Positions 35,056-42,739 of a stretch of DNA of 53,873 nt are shown here, one piece after another. The notes beneath the pieces are model-generated. The model was not told where the DNA came from. It saw only the letters and a program-made list of their open reading frames with translations, and did no database searches. Made by a program: the position numbers and the translations under genes. The stretch is from Clostridia bacterium (GTDB lineage Bacteria > Bacillota > Clostridia > Oscillospirales > Acutalibacteraceae): contig JAFQKN010000186.1 of the NCBI GenBank assembly GCA_017396895.1, positions 1 to 53,873 on the forward strand, written 5' to 3'. Each line of letters starts with the position of its first letter. The stretch's first letter is position 1.

Positions 35056-36591
35056 TTACTTATTGTGATTGGCTCTGATTTCTTCAAGTTCTTCAAGAAT
35101 GATAGCGTGCTGTTTTTCATCGAGATCATATTTATGGATGGGCAGTGCCTGCAGGACGCAACCGACAGCAGGAATGATTGTGATGAGAACGAGCATTGCG
35201 GATGTGATTTCCGGATAAGCTGAAGCAAAATCCAGCACATAGTCTTTTCCTGCGGCAGAAGCGGCGGCAATATTTTCGGTGAGTGTGTTGATGGTATCCG
35301 TATAATTGACGGCTGAGAAAACAAGATTGGTTACGATCGCAGTGATTGCGGCTGTGAGCTTTGCGGTGAAATTAAGTCCGGAGAAGAATACACCGTCATT
35401 GCGCTTGCCGACTTTATGCTCCATATAGTCAACACTGTCTGCGATCATGGTTGTGTTGTAAACGGTGGTAAGTCCTGTCAGGAAGCCGGCAATAAACAGC
35501 ATGATTGCCATGAAAAGAATATTGTGATAGCCCGTAAAGAAAATAAGAATGTAAGGAATTGCATTCAGATATGAAGAAAGCAGATAAACCTTTTTCTTGC
35601 CGAATCTCTTGGCAAATGCTGTGCTTCTGTTCATTGCGATAATCATACCGACAAGGAATGGTCCGCCGAGTTTGACAAGCCAAAGCGTTTCGTTGCCGCC
35701 GTTGCCAAGCACCCATTTACAGAAATAAATGCCGGCAGACATCAGAATCGTTTTTGTGCATCCGAGAATATTGGAAGCAAGGGCACGCAGGAAGAGTTTG
35801 TTTTGCCACATCAGTTTGAGGTTTTCTTTCAGCCCTGTGTCCTTTTCTTTCGGAGCCTGAACAATTCTTTCGCGGATAAATGCAAAGGGAAGTCTGAACA
35901 GAATACCGCCGACCAGTGCGATTGCAATCACAGCAAGCAAATAGCCTTGCGGTTCTGAAAAATAAGCAAGATCCGAATTGGCTTTGCCTGTATTTTCAAA
36001 AAGACCGAGGTCAATGGCACCCAAAGCATCCTTGATCGGATAAAACCCGACTACGATGATACTTCCGAAACTGGAGATGATTCTTGCGGCAGAAATGAGT
36101 TTTGATCTCTTTTCTTCATCAGGTGTCATCAGTGAAGTAACACCCCACAGCGGAATGTCGCCGAGGGTATAGAGAGTTTCCCATAAAAGGAAAGTAAATA
36201 TAACGAAAGCAATTTTAGCACCAACAGGGAAATTCATGATCGGCAGGAACATGAGAATGGTTGTGATCGCAATCGGAATCGGAACAAATTTGAGATACGG
36301 TCTGCATTTTCCCCAGCGGGTATGTGTTTTGTCAACAACTGTTCCCATGATGATATCGTTGATGCCGTCCCAGACTCTTGAAATACCCATAATAGCACTT
36401 ACGGCAATGGTGGGAATGAGCAGAATGTCAGTGTAGAATACCTGCAGAACAGAACCGATGATCGCGTAAATAATGTTCTGCCCGAACATACCGGCAAGAT
36501 ATACATTGCGCTCTTTGTTGGAATAATCTCCTATGTCTTTTGTTGCATCCGGCCATGATTTGCAAAAGAGTTCTTTAACAGCGTTTTTCAT
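35056..36591 (-). CDS. GPH-family (MelB-type) sugar:cation symporter
   Basis: The 511-residue protein has about 12 membrane helices and the GPH family marks: VDKTHTRWGKCRPYL in the first cytoplasmic loop, GDIPLWGVTSLMTPDEEKR in the middle, and a helix with GFLTGLTTVYNTTMIADSVDYMEHKVGKRNDG. These proteins import glycosides, pentosides or hexuronides with Na+ or H+. The substrate is not known. AAGGGAGGG precedes ATG 36591. It is followed after 26 bases by the LRR protein, so the two may share a transcript. Confidence 0.88.
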   Translation of the reverse strand: MKNAVKELFCKSWPDATKDIGDYSNKERNVYLAGMFGQNIIYAIIGSVLQVFYTDILLIPTIAVSAIMGISRVWDGINDIIMGTVVDKTHTRWGKCRPYLKFVPIPIAITTILMFLPIMNFPVGAKIAFVIFTFLLWETLYTLGDIPLWGVTSLMTPDEEKRSKLISAARIISSFGSIIVVGFYPIKDALGAIDLGLFENTGKANSDLAYFSEPQGYLLAVIAIALVGGILFRLPFAFIRERIVQAPKEKDTGLKENLKLMWQNKLFLRALASNILGCTKTILMSAGIYFCKWVLGNGGNETLWLVKLGGPFLVGMIIAMNRSTAFAKRFGKKKVYLLSSYLNAIPYILIFFTGYHNILFMAIMLFIAGFLTGLTTVYNTTMIADSVDYMEHKVGKRNDGVFFSGLNFTAKLTAAITAIVTNLVFSAVNYTDTINTLTENIAAASAAGKDYVLDFASAYPEITSAMLVLITIIPAVGCVLQALPIHKYDLDEKQHAIILEELEEIRANHNK

Positions 36592-36614
36592 TGTTTTCCC
36601 TCCCTTAAATCTTA

Positions 36615-36642
36615 ATTATAATAATATCATACATTTTAACAA
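36615..36642 (-). promoter_or_regulatory. Promoter for the symporter-LRR unit
   Basis: On the minus strand TTGTTA (36642-36637), a 16-base spacer and TATAAT (36620-36615) lie 24 bases before the symporter start. Confidence 0.55.
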
Positions 36643-36728
36643 TTTACAATATTGAATATTCTTTGGTATGATTATTGTGGAATTTGATGTTTTGTCGCCG
36701 GATTCTGATATTTATATTGCAAGAAAAA

Positions 36729-36757
36729 TTGACTTTGAATCGATAACTTGTTATAAT
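36729..36757 (+). promoter_or_regulatory. Sigma-A promoter for the Nudix hydrolase
   Basis: TTGACT at 36729-36734, a 17-base spacer and TATAAT at 36752-36757. The leader to ATG 36895 would be about 130 bases, rather long, and may hold control elements. Confidence 0.75.
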
Positions 36758-36894
36758 GTCAAAGATACGCATCAGGCGCCGATTTTTTTTGATCAGAATC
36801 TGTTGATTGAAGCAGTGTGATGAATACAACATGAACGGATCGAAATTCGATATCGTGAGAAACTGATTATGATGTATTGTTGTGGTGATGAAGT

Positions 36895-37353
36895 ATGGCA
36901 GAAGCCGAAAAAACAATTCTGACAAATATGTGCATGGTTTACGACGGCAATCGTATTCTTGTGCAGGACAGGGTTGATAAAAATTGGGGTGGCCTTACTT
37001 TTCCCGGTGGTCACGTAGAGAAAGCGGAATCATTTACAGATGCAGTGATTCGAGAGGTTTATGAAGAAACCGGACTTAGAATTCAATCACCGCAGCTGTG
37101 CGGTATCAAACAGTGGCAAACCAAGGATGATGCACGTTATGTGGTTTTGTTTTACAAGACTGATAAATTTGAAGGTGACATTCATTCTTCTTCTGAAGGA
37201 GAAGTGTTCTGGATGGAAGTTGAAGATTTTAGAAATGCCGAATTGGCAAGAGATATGAGCGATATGCTTTCGGTGTTTATGCAGGATGAATTGTCGGAAT
37301 TCTATTATTACAAGGATCCGTCAGATGACAGATGGAAATATGATTTGAAATAA
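36895..37353 (+). CDS. Nudix hydrolase (MutT-like)
   Basis: The 152-residue enzyme carries a complete Nudix box, GGHVEKAESFTDAVIREVYEETGL (37 to about 61 region), which binds the metal and cleaves nucleoside diphosphates linked to another group. The N-terminal TNMCMVYDGNRILVQDRVDK fits the MutT/8-oxo-dGTPase type, but the substrate cannot be assigned. The ribosome binding site is weak (GGTGATGAAG). It stands alone with its own promoter. Confidence 0.9.
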   Translation: MAEAEKTILTNMCMVYDGNRILVQDRVDKNWGGLTFPGGHVEKAESFTDAVIREVYEETGLRIQSPQLCGIKQWQTKDDARYVVLFYKTDKFEGDIHSSSEGEVFWMEVEDFRNAELARDMSDMLSVFMQDELSEFYYYKDPSDDRWKYDLK

Positions 37354-37426
37354 TTATTCTTTGTTTACCGTTGCTGTGCAACAATAAATGTTTTTGTGTT
37401 GCTTAATATCGGTTTGTTTTTAATTG

Positions 37427-37441
37427 TTAACATCATGTTAA
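37427..37441. promoter_or_regulatory. 15-base perfect palindrome before the acyl-CoA synthetase-like gene
   Basis: TTAACAT-C-ATGTTAA lies about 100 bases before the proposed start at 37540. A symmetric 7-base half-site suggests an operator for a dimeric regulator. No clean -35/-10 pair could be placed next to it. Confidence 0.4.
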
Positions 37442-37539
37442 TAAATATTTACCAAGATATTAATAAGTGTTTAGTAGTATAGTTTTACAATTTCTGCGAA
37501 AAGCACTTTTTGAAGTTTTTGAAAGGATCCTGTTTCTTT

Positions 37540-39066
37540 ATGAGAAAACCCGCCACAATTGCTGAACTCCTGTTGTATGCAGTTGAAAAATATGAGAATA
37601 AAGACTTTTGCCGATACATCCGCGACGATGAACTGTGCAAAAAAACATATCGAGAGTTTTACAACGATTGCATTTCATTATGCAATTACATTTGTAGTAT
37701 CAGCAATGAAAAGAAACATATCGGTTTTATCGGAAAGACAAATTACGAATATATAGTCGCCTTAACCGGGATGATCTTGAGTGGTCATGTTGTAATTCCT
37801 TTTGCACCGGATATAACGACGGAAGAAGCGGTGTTGCTTTTTGACGATGCCGATGTGACAGTTTTATTTTGTGAACAGGAATTTCTGTCGAAAGCGAAGG
37901 ATATTCAGAACAATTATCCCGCTTTGAAAAATGTGATTTCGTTGGGTGATGCGCAATGGTTTCAGAATATTTTTGAGGCATACGGTTCTTCTGCACAGAT
38001 TGCTAACAGTGATCCCGATGCGTGTGCATTGATTATTTATACATCCGGCACAACAGGAAACAGAAAAGGAGTTATGCTTTCTAACCGGAATCTTGCTCAC
38101 AATTCTACGTACGATACGTATTGTATGGAAGACGATGATGTCAGTTTTTCGATTTTACCCATGCATCATGTGTTTTGTTATGCTTGCGATGTGCTGAAAA
38201 CGATCTACGACGGCGGTGTTTTATGCCTGAATGAGTCGTTGGCGGATCTTTATAAGAATTTTTTGTTGTTTGAACCGACGATCATGCGTATCGTACCTGC
38301 TGTTTGTCGCTCGGTTCTGACGCGCATAAAGATTGCCGAACGGAGAAATCCGAACTTGTCGAAACGAGAAGCTGCTGAAACGGTAGTTGGTAAGAATTTC
38401 AAGCGAATGATCGCAGGCAGTGCATATTTGAGTGTGTATATGATCGATGAGTTTGAAAAATACGGCATTATTGCAAGACAAGGCTACGGGATGAGTGAAT
38501 GCAGTCCTCGAATTACAACCTCCGACTTCTCTGAAGTGTGTAAGTATTCCAACGGCATTTTGCTCGGTACGGACACCGTTCGTTGTGTGGATGGTGAAAT
38601 ACAGGTCAAAGGACCGTCCGTTATGCTCGGCTACTATAAAAAGCCGGAAGATACTGCTGCTGCTTTTACCGAAGACGGATTTCTTCATACGGGAGATTTG
38701 GGATATATTGAAAACGGTCACGTGTATTTGATCGAAAGACAGAAGAATCTTATTATTCTTTCAAATGGTGAGAATATTTCTCCCGAAGAAATTGAAAACC
38801 GTTTTGCGGATGATGAAGTGATAAAAGAAATTGTTGTGTTTGCCGAATCTGACAGAATCGTTGCGGAAATATATCCCGATGCGCACTTTTTGAAATCGGA
38901 TGATCTGCAAAATGAAATCGGCGCAATTGTTGACAGGGTAAATATGACAATGCCGAGTGACAGGCAGATCGATGAATTCCGTCTGCGCAATATTCCCTTT
39001 GAGAGAACGTCATCGGGAAAGATAAAAAGAACACAGTTTATCTATAGAAAAGATGAGATGAAATAA
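37540..39066 (+). CDS. AMP-dependent synthetase/ligase (long-chain acyl-CoA synthetase-like)
   Basis: The ANL enzyme activates a carboxylic acid, probably a fatty acid, as an acyl-adenylate. It shows the P-loop IIYTSGTTGNRKGVMLSNRN (about 165-185), the GYGMSECSP motif (about 313), the LHTGDLGYI hinge Asp and a C-terminal GKIKRTQF with the catalytic Lys. The 508-residue length is short for FadD and it lacks a carrier protein domain, so the acceptor (CoA, ACP or peptide) is not certain. The start ATG 37540 is taken because AAAGG precedes it; TTG 37510 has no site. Confidence 0.85.
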   Translation: MRKPATIAELLLYAVEKYENKDFCRYIRDDELCKKTYREFYNDCISLCNYICSISNEKKHIGFIGKTNYEYIVALTGMILSGHVVIPFAPDITTEEAVLLFDDADVTVLFCEQEFLSKAKDIQNNYPALKNVISLGDAQWFQNIFEAYGSSAQIANSDPDACALIIYTSGTTGNRKGVMLSNRNLAHNSTYDTYCMEDDDVSFSILPMHHVFCYACDVLKTIYDGGVLCLNESLADLYKNFLLFEPTIMRIVPAVCRSVLTRIKIAERRNPNLSKREAAETVVGKNFKRMIAGSAYLSVYMIDEFEKYGIIARQGYGMSECSPRITTSDFSEVCKYSNGILLGTDTVRCVDGEIQVKGPSVMLGYYKKPEDTAAAFTEDGFLHTGDLGYIENGHVYLIERQKNLIILSNGENISPEEIENRFADDEVIKEIVVFAESDRIVAEIYPDAHFLKSDDLQNEIGAIVDRVNMTMPSDRQIDEFRLRNIPFERTSSGKIKRTQFIYRKDEMK

Positions 39067-39109
39067 AAAAAACGGTGTATCGAAGTTGCTTTTCGATGCA
39101 CCGTTTTTA
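39067..39109. terminator. Bidirectional terminator between convergent genes
   Basis: AAAAACGGTGTATCGAA pairs with TTCGATGCACCGTTTTT (one G-U pair). A and T runs on both sides allow termination on either strand, and the stem reaches the stop of the HD gene. Confidence 0.88.
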
Positions 39110-39673
39110 TGTGGATTCATCTTGTATTTTGCGCATACTGTCATTGCATATCAAGCGCTTCAATTCTGCTGTCCATGGTGACCATGCGCAGTTTTCATCC
39201 CCGTAGGTCAGATTTGCGGTAAACTCAATCGGTAACCAAGTATTCAGCGGTGCTTCGTTGTGTGAGATCAGTGCCTCCATGTTGTCAAGCGCTTTCCACA
39301 ATTTTGCTTCCATCGTTTGCATTTGATCCATTTCGGTGAATAATGTCCGAAATTCCTGTTGCTCAGCCTGCGGCAATACTGATAGTATCATTTCTATTGC
39401 TTTTGATTCTTTGCTTTCATCAGCGTTGCTTTTGAGAAAAGCCGGGATATCACCTGTGATTGCTTCGCCGAGATCGTGAATCAGACTCATTGTGATAACT
39501 TTCTGAATGTCAATTTCTGGATACTCATTCTTGCAAAGCAATGCCATCAGTGCAAGCCGCCATGAATGCTCTGCTACCGATTCCTGACGACCGGATGATG
39601 TCCAAGAATGTCTTGTGTTGCATTTTAATTTTTCTGCTGTATGCAGAAAATCTAAAAAAGTTCCATGTTCCAT
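39107..39673 (-). CDS. HD-domain phosphohydrolase (YfbR/HDDC2-like 5'-nucleotidase)
   Basis: The 188-residue protein has the HD-type metal site: His in VAEHSWRLALMALL, the HD pair in MSLIHDLGEAITGD (about 69-80) and a later Asp in LWKALDNMEAL. Such proteins remove phosphate from 5'-deoxynucleotides or related substrates. ATG 39673 has a weak AGGT site 7 bases upstream; a GTG at 39688 is in frame without a site. It begins just after the stop of the small membrane protein (39693) and is likely co-transcribed with it. Confidence 0.82.
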   Translation of the reverse strand: MEHGTFLDFLHTAEKLKCNTRHSWTSSGRQESVAEHSWRLALMALLCKNEYPEIDIQKVITMSLIHDLGEAITGDIPAFLKSNADESKESKAIEMILSVLPQAEQQEFRTLFTEMDQMQTMEAKLWKALDNMEALISHNEAPLNTWLPIEFTANLTYGDENCAWSPWTAELKRLICNDSMRKIQDEST

Positions 39674-39692
39674 ACGTAATACCTGCACGGAG

Positions 39693-39938
39693 TTAAATGA
39701 TCGGTCTTATGTAGCCTTGCAGTTGTCCGAGTGCGTCAGAAACAAAGTCTTCAGCCGCTTGTTTGCCGCCTTCGATCATCCCGTCTGCAACACCGGACAC
39801 AATCGTTTCGGCTGTTTTTTCAGCAACGGCAGGGATGATTTCTTTAAATGCACTCGACAGAACAAAAACCAAAAATACAATGAATGCGACAACCATTGCA
39901 AGAATTACCGCTATCGTAATCAATACTTTCTTTTTCAT
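39693..39938 (-). CDS. Small single-pass membrane protein, 81 residues
   Basis: The protein is not recognised. It has a KKK start, a hydrophobic helix at about 4-32 and then a polar, helical C-terminal part rich in Ala, Glu and Gly (AEKTAETIVSGVADGMIEGGKQAAEDFVSDALGQLQG). A sigma-A promoter lies before it on the minus strand, with GGGTGA 4-5 bases before ATG 39938. It lies directly before the HD gene. The C-terminal part faces outside if the positive-inside rule holds. Confidence 0.65.
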   Translation of the reverse strand: MKKKVLITIAVILAMVVAFIVFLVFVLSSAFKEIIPAVAEKTAETIVSGVADGMIEGGKQAAEDFVSDALGQLQGYIRPII

Positions 39939-39954
39939 AATGTCACCCATATCT

Positions 39955-39983
39955 ATTATACAATACACTTTGACTTCGGTCAA
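39955..39983 (-). promoter_or_regulatory. Sigma-A promoter for the small membrane protein-HD unit
   Basis: On the minus strand TTGACC (39983-39978), a 17-base spacer and TATAAT (39960-39955). The -35 box is part of the palindrome TTGAC-TTCG-GTCAA at 39970-39983. Confidence 0.85.
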
Positions 39984-40001
39984 TATCACATTTTTTTTAT
40001 C

Positions 40002-40036
40002 ATACTATTGATTATATTTATTAAAAGTAGTATAGT
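40002..40036 (+). promoter_or_regulatory. Promoter of the iol operon with flanking inverted repeat
   Basis: TTGATT at 40008-40013, a 17-base spacer and TATAGT at 40031-40036. The 6-base repeat ATACTA (40002-40007) and TAGTAT (40028-40033) overlaps the two boxes in opposite orientation. It may be a repressor site; no IolR-like gene is in the window. Confidence 0.65.
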
Positions 40037-40056
40037 AAATTAGAAAGGGTGATTAT

Positions 40057-40893
40057 ATGGCTCTTGTCAGTATGAATCAATTGTTATATCGCGCCGAGTC
40101 TTTGAATTGCGCGGTCGGGGCCTTCAGCGTCGGCAATATGGAAATGATTATGGGTGCACTGTCGGCGGCAGAAGAAATGAACACACCTATTATTTTGCAG
40201 ATTGCAGAAAAAAGGTTACAGCAATCTCCGCTTTCCTTAATGGCTCCCATGATGGTATCCGCAGCAAAGGAAAGTCGTGTTGATATTGCTGTTCACCTGG
40301 ATCACGGTCTGACTCTTGAATGTGTGAAAGCGGCTCTTGATTACGGTTTTTCGTCTGTCATGTTGGACGCTTCCTTGTTGCCCTACGACGAAAATATCGC
40401 AACCACAGAACAGGTCGTTGCCATGGCAGGAGAATACGGTGCAACCGTCGAAGCTGAACTTGGTGTCGTAGGCGGCAACGAAGGGGATACTGCAGAACAT
40501 AAAATCGTATGCACCGATCCGGATACAGCACTTGATTTTTGCAATCGCACACGCGTGGATGCATTGGCTGTTGCCATTGGGAATGCACACGGTAATTATC
40601 CTGTTTTACCTGCGCTTCGGTTTGATATTCTTGAGCAGATACATAAAAAGACAGATGTTCCGTTGGTCTTGCACGGCGGCACGGGAATAACGGATGAAAT
40701 GTTCCGCAGAGCTATTTCACTCGGTATTCGTAAAATTAACATTGCAACCGCAAGTTTTCAGGCTCTTGCCGATCATGCAAAAGAATACTGTCTTTGCGTT
40801 GAAAGGGCTGATTATTTTGCTTTGTCCGAACGTATGGTAAACGGTGTTTATGAGAATGTAAAACGGCATATCGCTGTTTTTAATAATAATTAA
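40057..40893 (+). CDS. iolJ: Class II aldolase, likely 6-phospho-5-dehydro-2-deoxy-D-gluconate aldolase
   Basis: The enzyme splits the product of IolC (DKGP) into dihydroxyacetone phosphate and malonate semialdehyde. The 278-residue protein is a zinc class II aldolase, with HLDHG at about 80-84, VEAELGVVGG (about 130) and VLHGGTGI. This family also includes fructose-bisphosphate and tagatose-bisphosphate aldolases, so the iolJ assignment rests on its place as the first gene of a complete iol operon. GAAAGGGTGA lies before ATG 40057. IolC starts 20 bases later. Confidence 0.88.
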   Translation: MALVSMNQLLYRAESLNCAVGAFSVGNMEMIMGALSAAEEMNTPIILQIAEKRLQQSPLSLMAPMMVSAAKESRVDIAVHLDHGLTLECVKAALDYGFSSVMLDASLLPYDENIATTEQVVAMAGEYGATVEAELGVVGGNEGDTAEHKIVCTDPDTALDFCNRTRVDALAVAIGNAHGNYPVLPALRFDILEQIHKKTDVPLVLHGGTGITDEMFRRAISLGIRKINIATASFQALADHAKEYCLCVERADYFALSERMVNGVYENVKRHIAVFNNN

Positions 40894-40913
40894 AGCAGGA
40901 AAGGATGTATAGC

Positions 40914-41930
40914 ATGAACTACATTGAGTTTCCCAAAAATAAAAAATATGATCTGATCCTTCTCGGACGTGTTGCAGTTGACTTCAATCCTGTTGACTAT
41001 AACTGTCCTCTGAATGAAAGCACCACCTTTAAGCGTTACCTCGGCGGTTCACCTGCAAATATTGCAGTCGGTCTTGCTCGTTACGGTAAGAAATGCGGAT
41101 TTTTTGCAAGAGTATCCGACGATCAATTCGGTACTTTCGTAACCGATTTTTTCAACAATGAAGGTATTGATACATCCCGCATTGTGCGTTGTAAAAACGG
41201 TGAAAAGATCGGTCTTACCTTTACCGAAATCAAATCTCCGACCGAAAGCAGCATTGTCATGTACCGCAATGAGGCGGCTGATTTGAAACTTGAATGTGCG
41301 GACATTGATGAAGATTATATCAAAGAGGGGGCCGCTTTGCTCATCTCCGGCACGGCACTTGCCGAAAGTCCGTCCAGAGAAGCCGCTTTGAAAGCACTGG
41401 CACTTGCAAAAAAGAACAGCATTCCTGTTATTTTTGTTATAGATTACCGCGCGTACAACTGGAAATGCGAAGATGAGATTTCCGTTTACTATTCTCTTGT
41501 AGCCGCACAGTCGGATATCATTGTCGGTTCAAGACCGGAATATGATCTCACCGAACGCCTGATCGGTCTTGACGGATCGGATAAAGCATCTGCCGCTTAC
41601 TGGCAGAACTGCGGTGCAAAGATCGTTATTATTACGCACGGTAAGGACGGATCGACCGCATACACCAATGACGGCAACAGTTATTCCATTAAACCGTTCC
41701 CCGTAAAACTTCTCAAATCTTTCGGTGGCGGCGACGGTTATACCTCTGCATTCCTTTACAGTCTGTTTGAAGGCAAAGAGATCATTGACTGTCTTGAATT
41801 CGGCAGTGCCGCCGCTGCAATGCTTGTTGCAAGTCATGCCTGCTCGCAGGATATGCCGAATGTTGCACAGGTTGAAAAATTCATTGCTGATGAAAAAGCC
41901 GAATACGGTGACATGGTTGCAAGAGTGTAA
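40914..41930 (+). CDS. iolC: 5-dehydro-2-deoxygluconokinase
   Basis: IolC is a PfkB/ribokinase-type kinase that phosphorylates 2-deoxy-5-keto-D-gluconate. Motifs: GRVAVDFNP at the start, GGSPANIAVGLARYGKK (about 45) and the C-terminal anion-hole with catalytic Asp in SFGGGDGYTSAFLY. The usual GAGD reads GGGD here, a mild change that keeps the Asp. The ATG at 40905 is directly next to the AGGAAAGG site, so ATG 40914 (9 bases) is a better start, giving 338 residues. Confidence 0.93.
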   Translation: MNYIEFPKNKKYDLILLGRVAVDFNPVDYNCPLNESTTFKRYLGGSPANIAVGLARYGKKCGFFARVSDDQFGTFVTDFFNNEGIDTSRIVRCKNGEKIGLTFTEIKSPTESSIVMYRNEAADLKLECADIDEDYIKEGAALLISGTALAESPSREAALKALALAKKNSIPVIFVIDYRAYNWKCEDEISVYYSLVAAQSDIIVGSRPEYDLTERLIGLDGSDKASAAYWQNCGAKIVIITHGKDGSTAYTNDGNSYSIKPFPVKLLKSFGGGDGYTSAFLYSLFEGKEIIDCLEFGSAAAAMLVASHACSQDMPNVAQVEKFIADEKAEYGDMVARV

Positions 41931-41939
41931 GGTGGCAAT

Positions 41940-42722
41940 ATGTTAGAAAAACTGCAATTCAATGATAAGAATATTAAGGTGCTTTGTGATCGCAACGGCA
42001 AAAATGCAGACATGGGAATGACCATTCGTGTCGTTCGCTTGCTTGCAGGCGAAACGTTTGCTTTGTCGGATGCGGAATGTGAGTCTGCGGTATTGTTAAT
42101 TTCCGGTCAGGTTACTTTTAAGTGGGAAAACAGAACGGAAGCAGCAAGCAGAAAAAATGCTTTTGAGAAAAAACCGTACTGTTTGCATATCTGCAAAAAT
42201 ATTTCCGCGGAAATAACGGCTGAAACCGATTCTGAATTTATTGTTCAGCAAGCGGAAAATGACAGATCTTTTGATGTTGTTTTTTACACGCCTGAAGATA
42301 CTTTGTATCAGGAATTCGGTGTAGGGCAGTGGAACGGTGCCGGTCACAGAGTGGTTTCCACAATTTTTGACTATGACAATGCACCGTATTCCAATATGGT
42401 GCTCGGGGAAGTCTTTAATAAGCCGGGCTGCTGGTCCAGTTATCCGCCGCACCATCATCCGCAACCCGAGGTTTATTATTATCAATTCAATCCCGTGCAG
42501 GGCTTCGGTGCTTGTTTTAACGGGGAAACTGCTTATAAATCGGAGCACGGGGATGCCTGTTTTATCCATGATGGGGAAGATCATCAACAGGTTACCGCTC
42601 CGGGATATGAAATGTATTATGTGTGGATGATCCGTCATATTGACGGTGATCCTTGGTATAAAACAACCCGTTTTACCGCAGCCGAACATGAATGGTTGCT
42701 GAAAGACGATTATTCTAAATAA
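41940..42722 (+). CDS. iolB: 5-deoxy-glucuronate isomerase
   Basis: IolB converts 5-deoxy-D-glucuronate to 2-deoxy-5-keto-gluconate. The 260-residue protein is a two-cupin enzyme with the metal-binding [17 protein letters not shown] and a late [21 protein letters not shown] lies before ATG 41940, and the start is 9 bases after the iolC stop. The order of iol genes supports the function. Confidence 0.95.
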   Translation: MLEKLQFNDKNIKVLCDRNGKNADMGMTIRVVRLLAGETFALSDAECESAVLLISGQVTFKWENRTEAASRKNAFEKKPYCLHICKNISAEITAETDSEFIVQQAENDRSFDVVFYTPEDTLYQEFGVGQWNGAGHRVVSTIFDYDNAPYSNMVLGEVFNKPGCWSSYPPHHHPQPEVYYYQFNPVQGFGACFNGETAYKSEHGDACFIHDGEDHQQVTAPGYEMYYVWMIRHIDGDPWYKTTRFTAAEHEWLLKDDYSK

Positions 42723-42739
42723 AGAAAGGATTGGTTCCT

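Larger units (their letters stand above)
36592..36894. other. Gene-free gap between divergent symporter and Nudix genes
   Basis: This 303-base, AT-rich gap holds the - strand promoter at 36615-36642 and the + strand promoter at 36729-36757. A 50-codon frame on the + strand (36668-36820) has no ribosome binding site and is crossed by the + promoter, so I do not call it a gene. Confidence 0.6.

Noticed and set aside
36668-36820. A 50-codon frame before the Nudix gene
   Set aside because: No ribosome binding site is seen, and the promoter for the Nudix gene lies within it.
36592-36894. Search for a riboswitch or T-box in the long leader of the Nudix gene
   Set aside because: No conserved T-box or known riboswitch core could be seen by eye.
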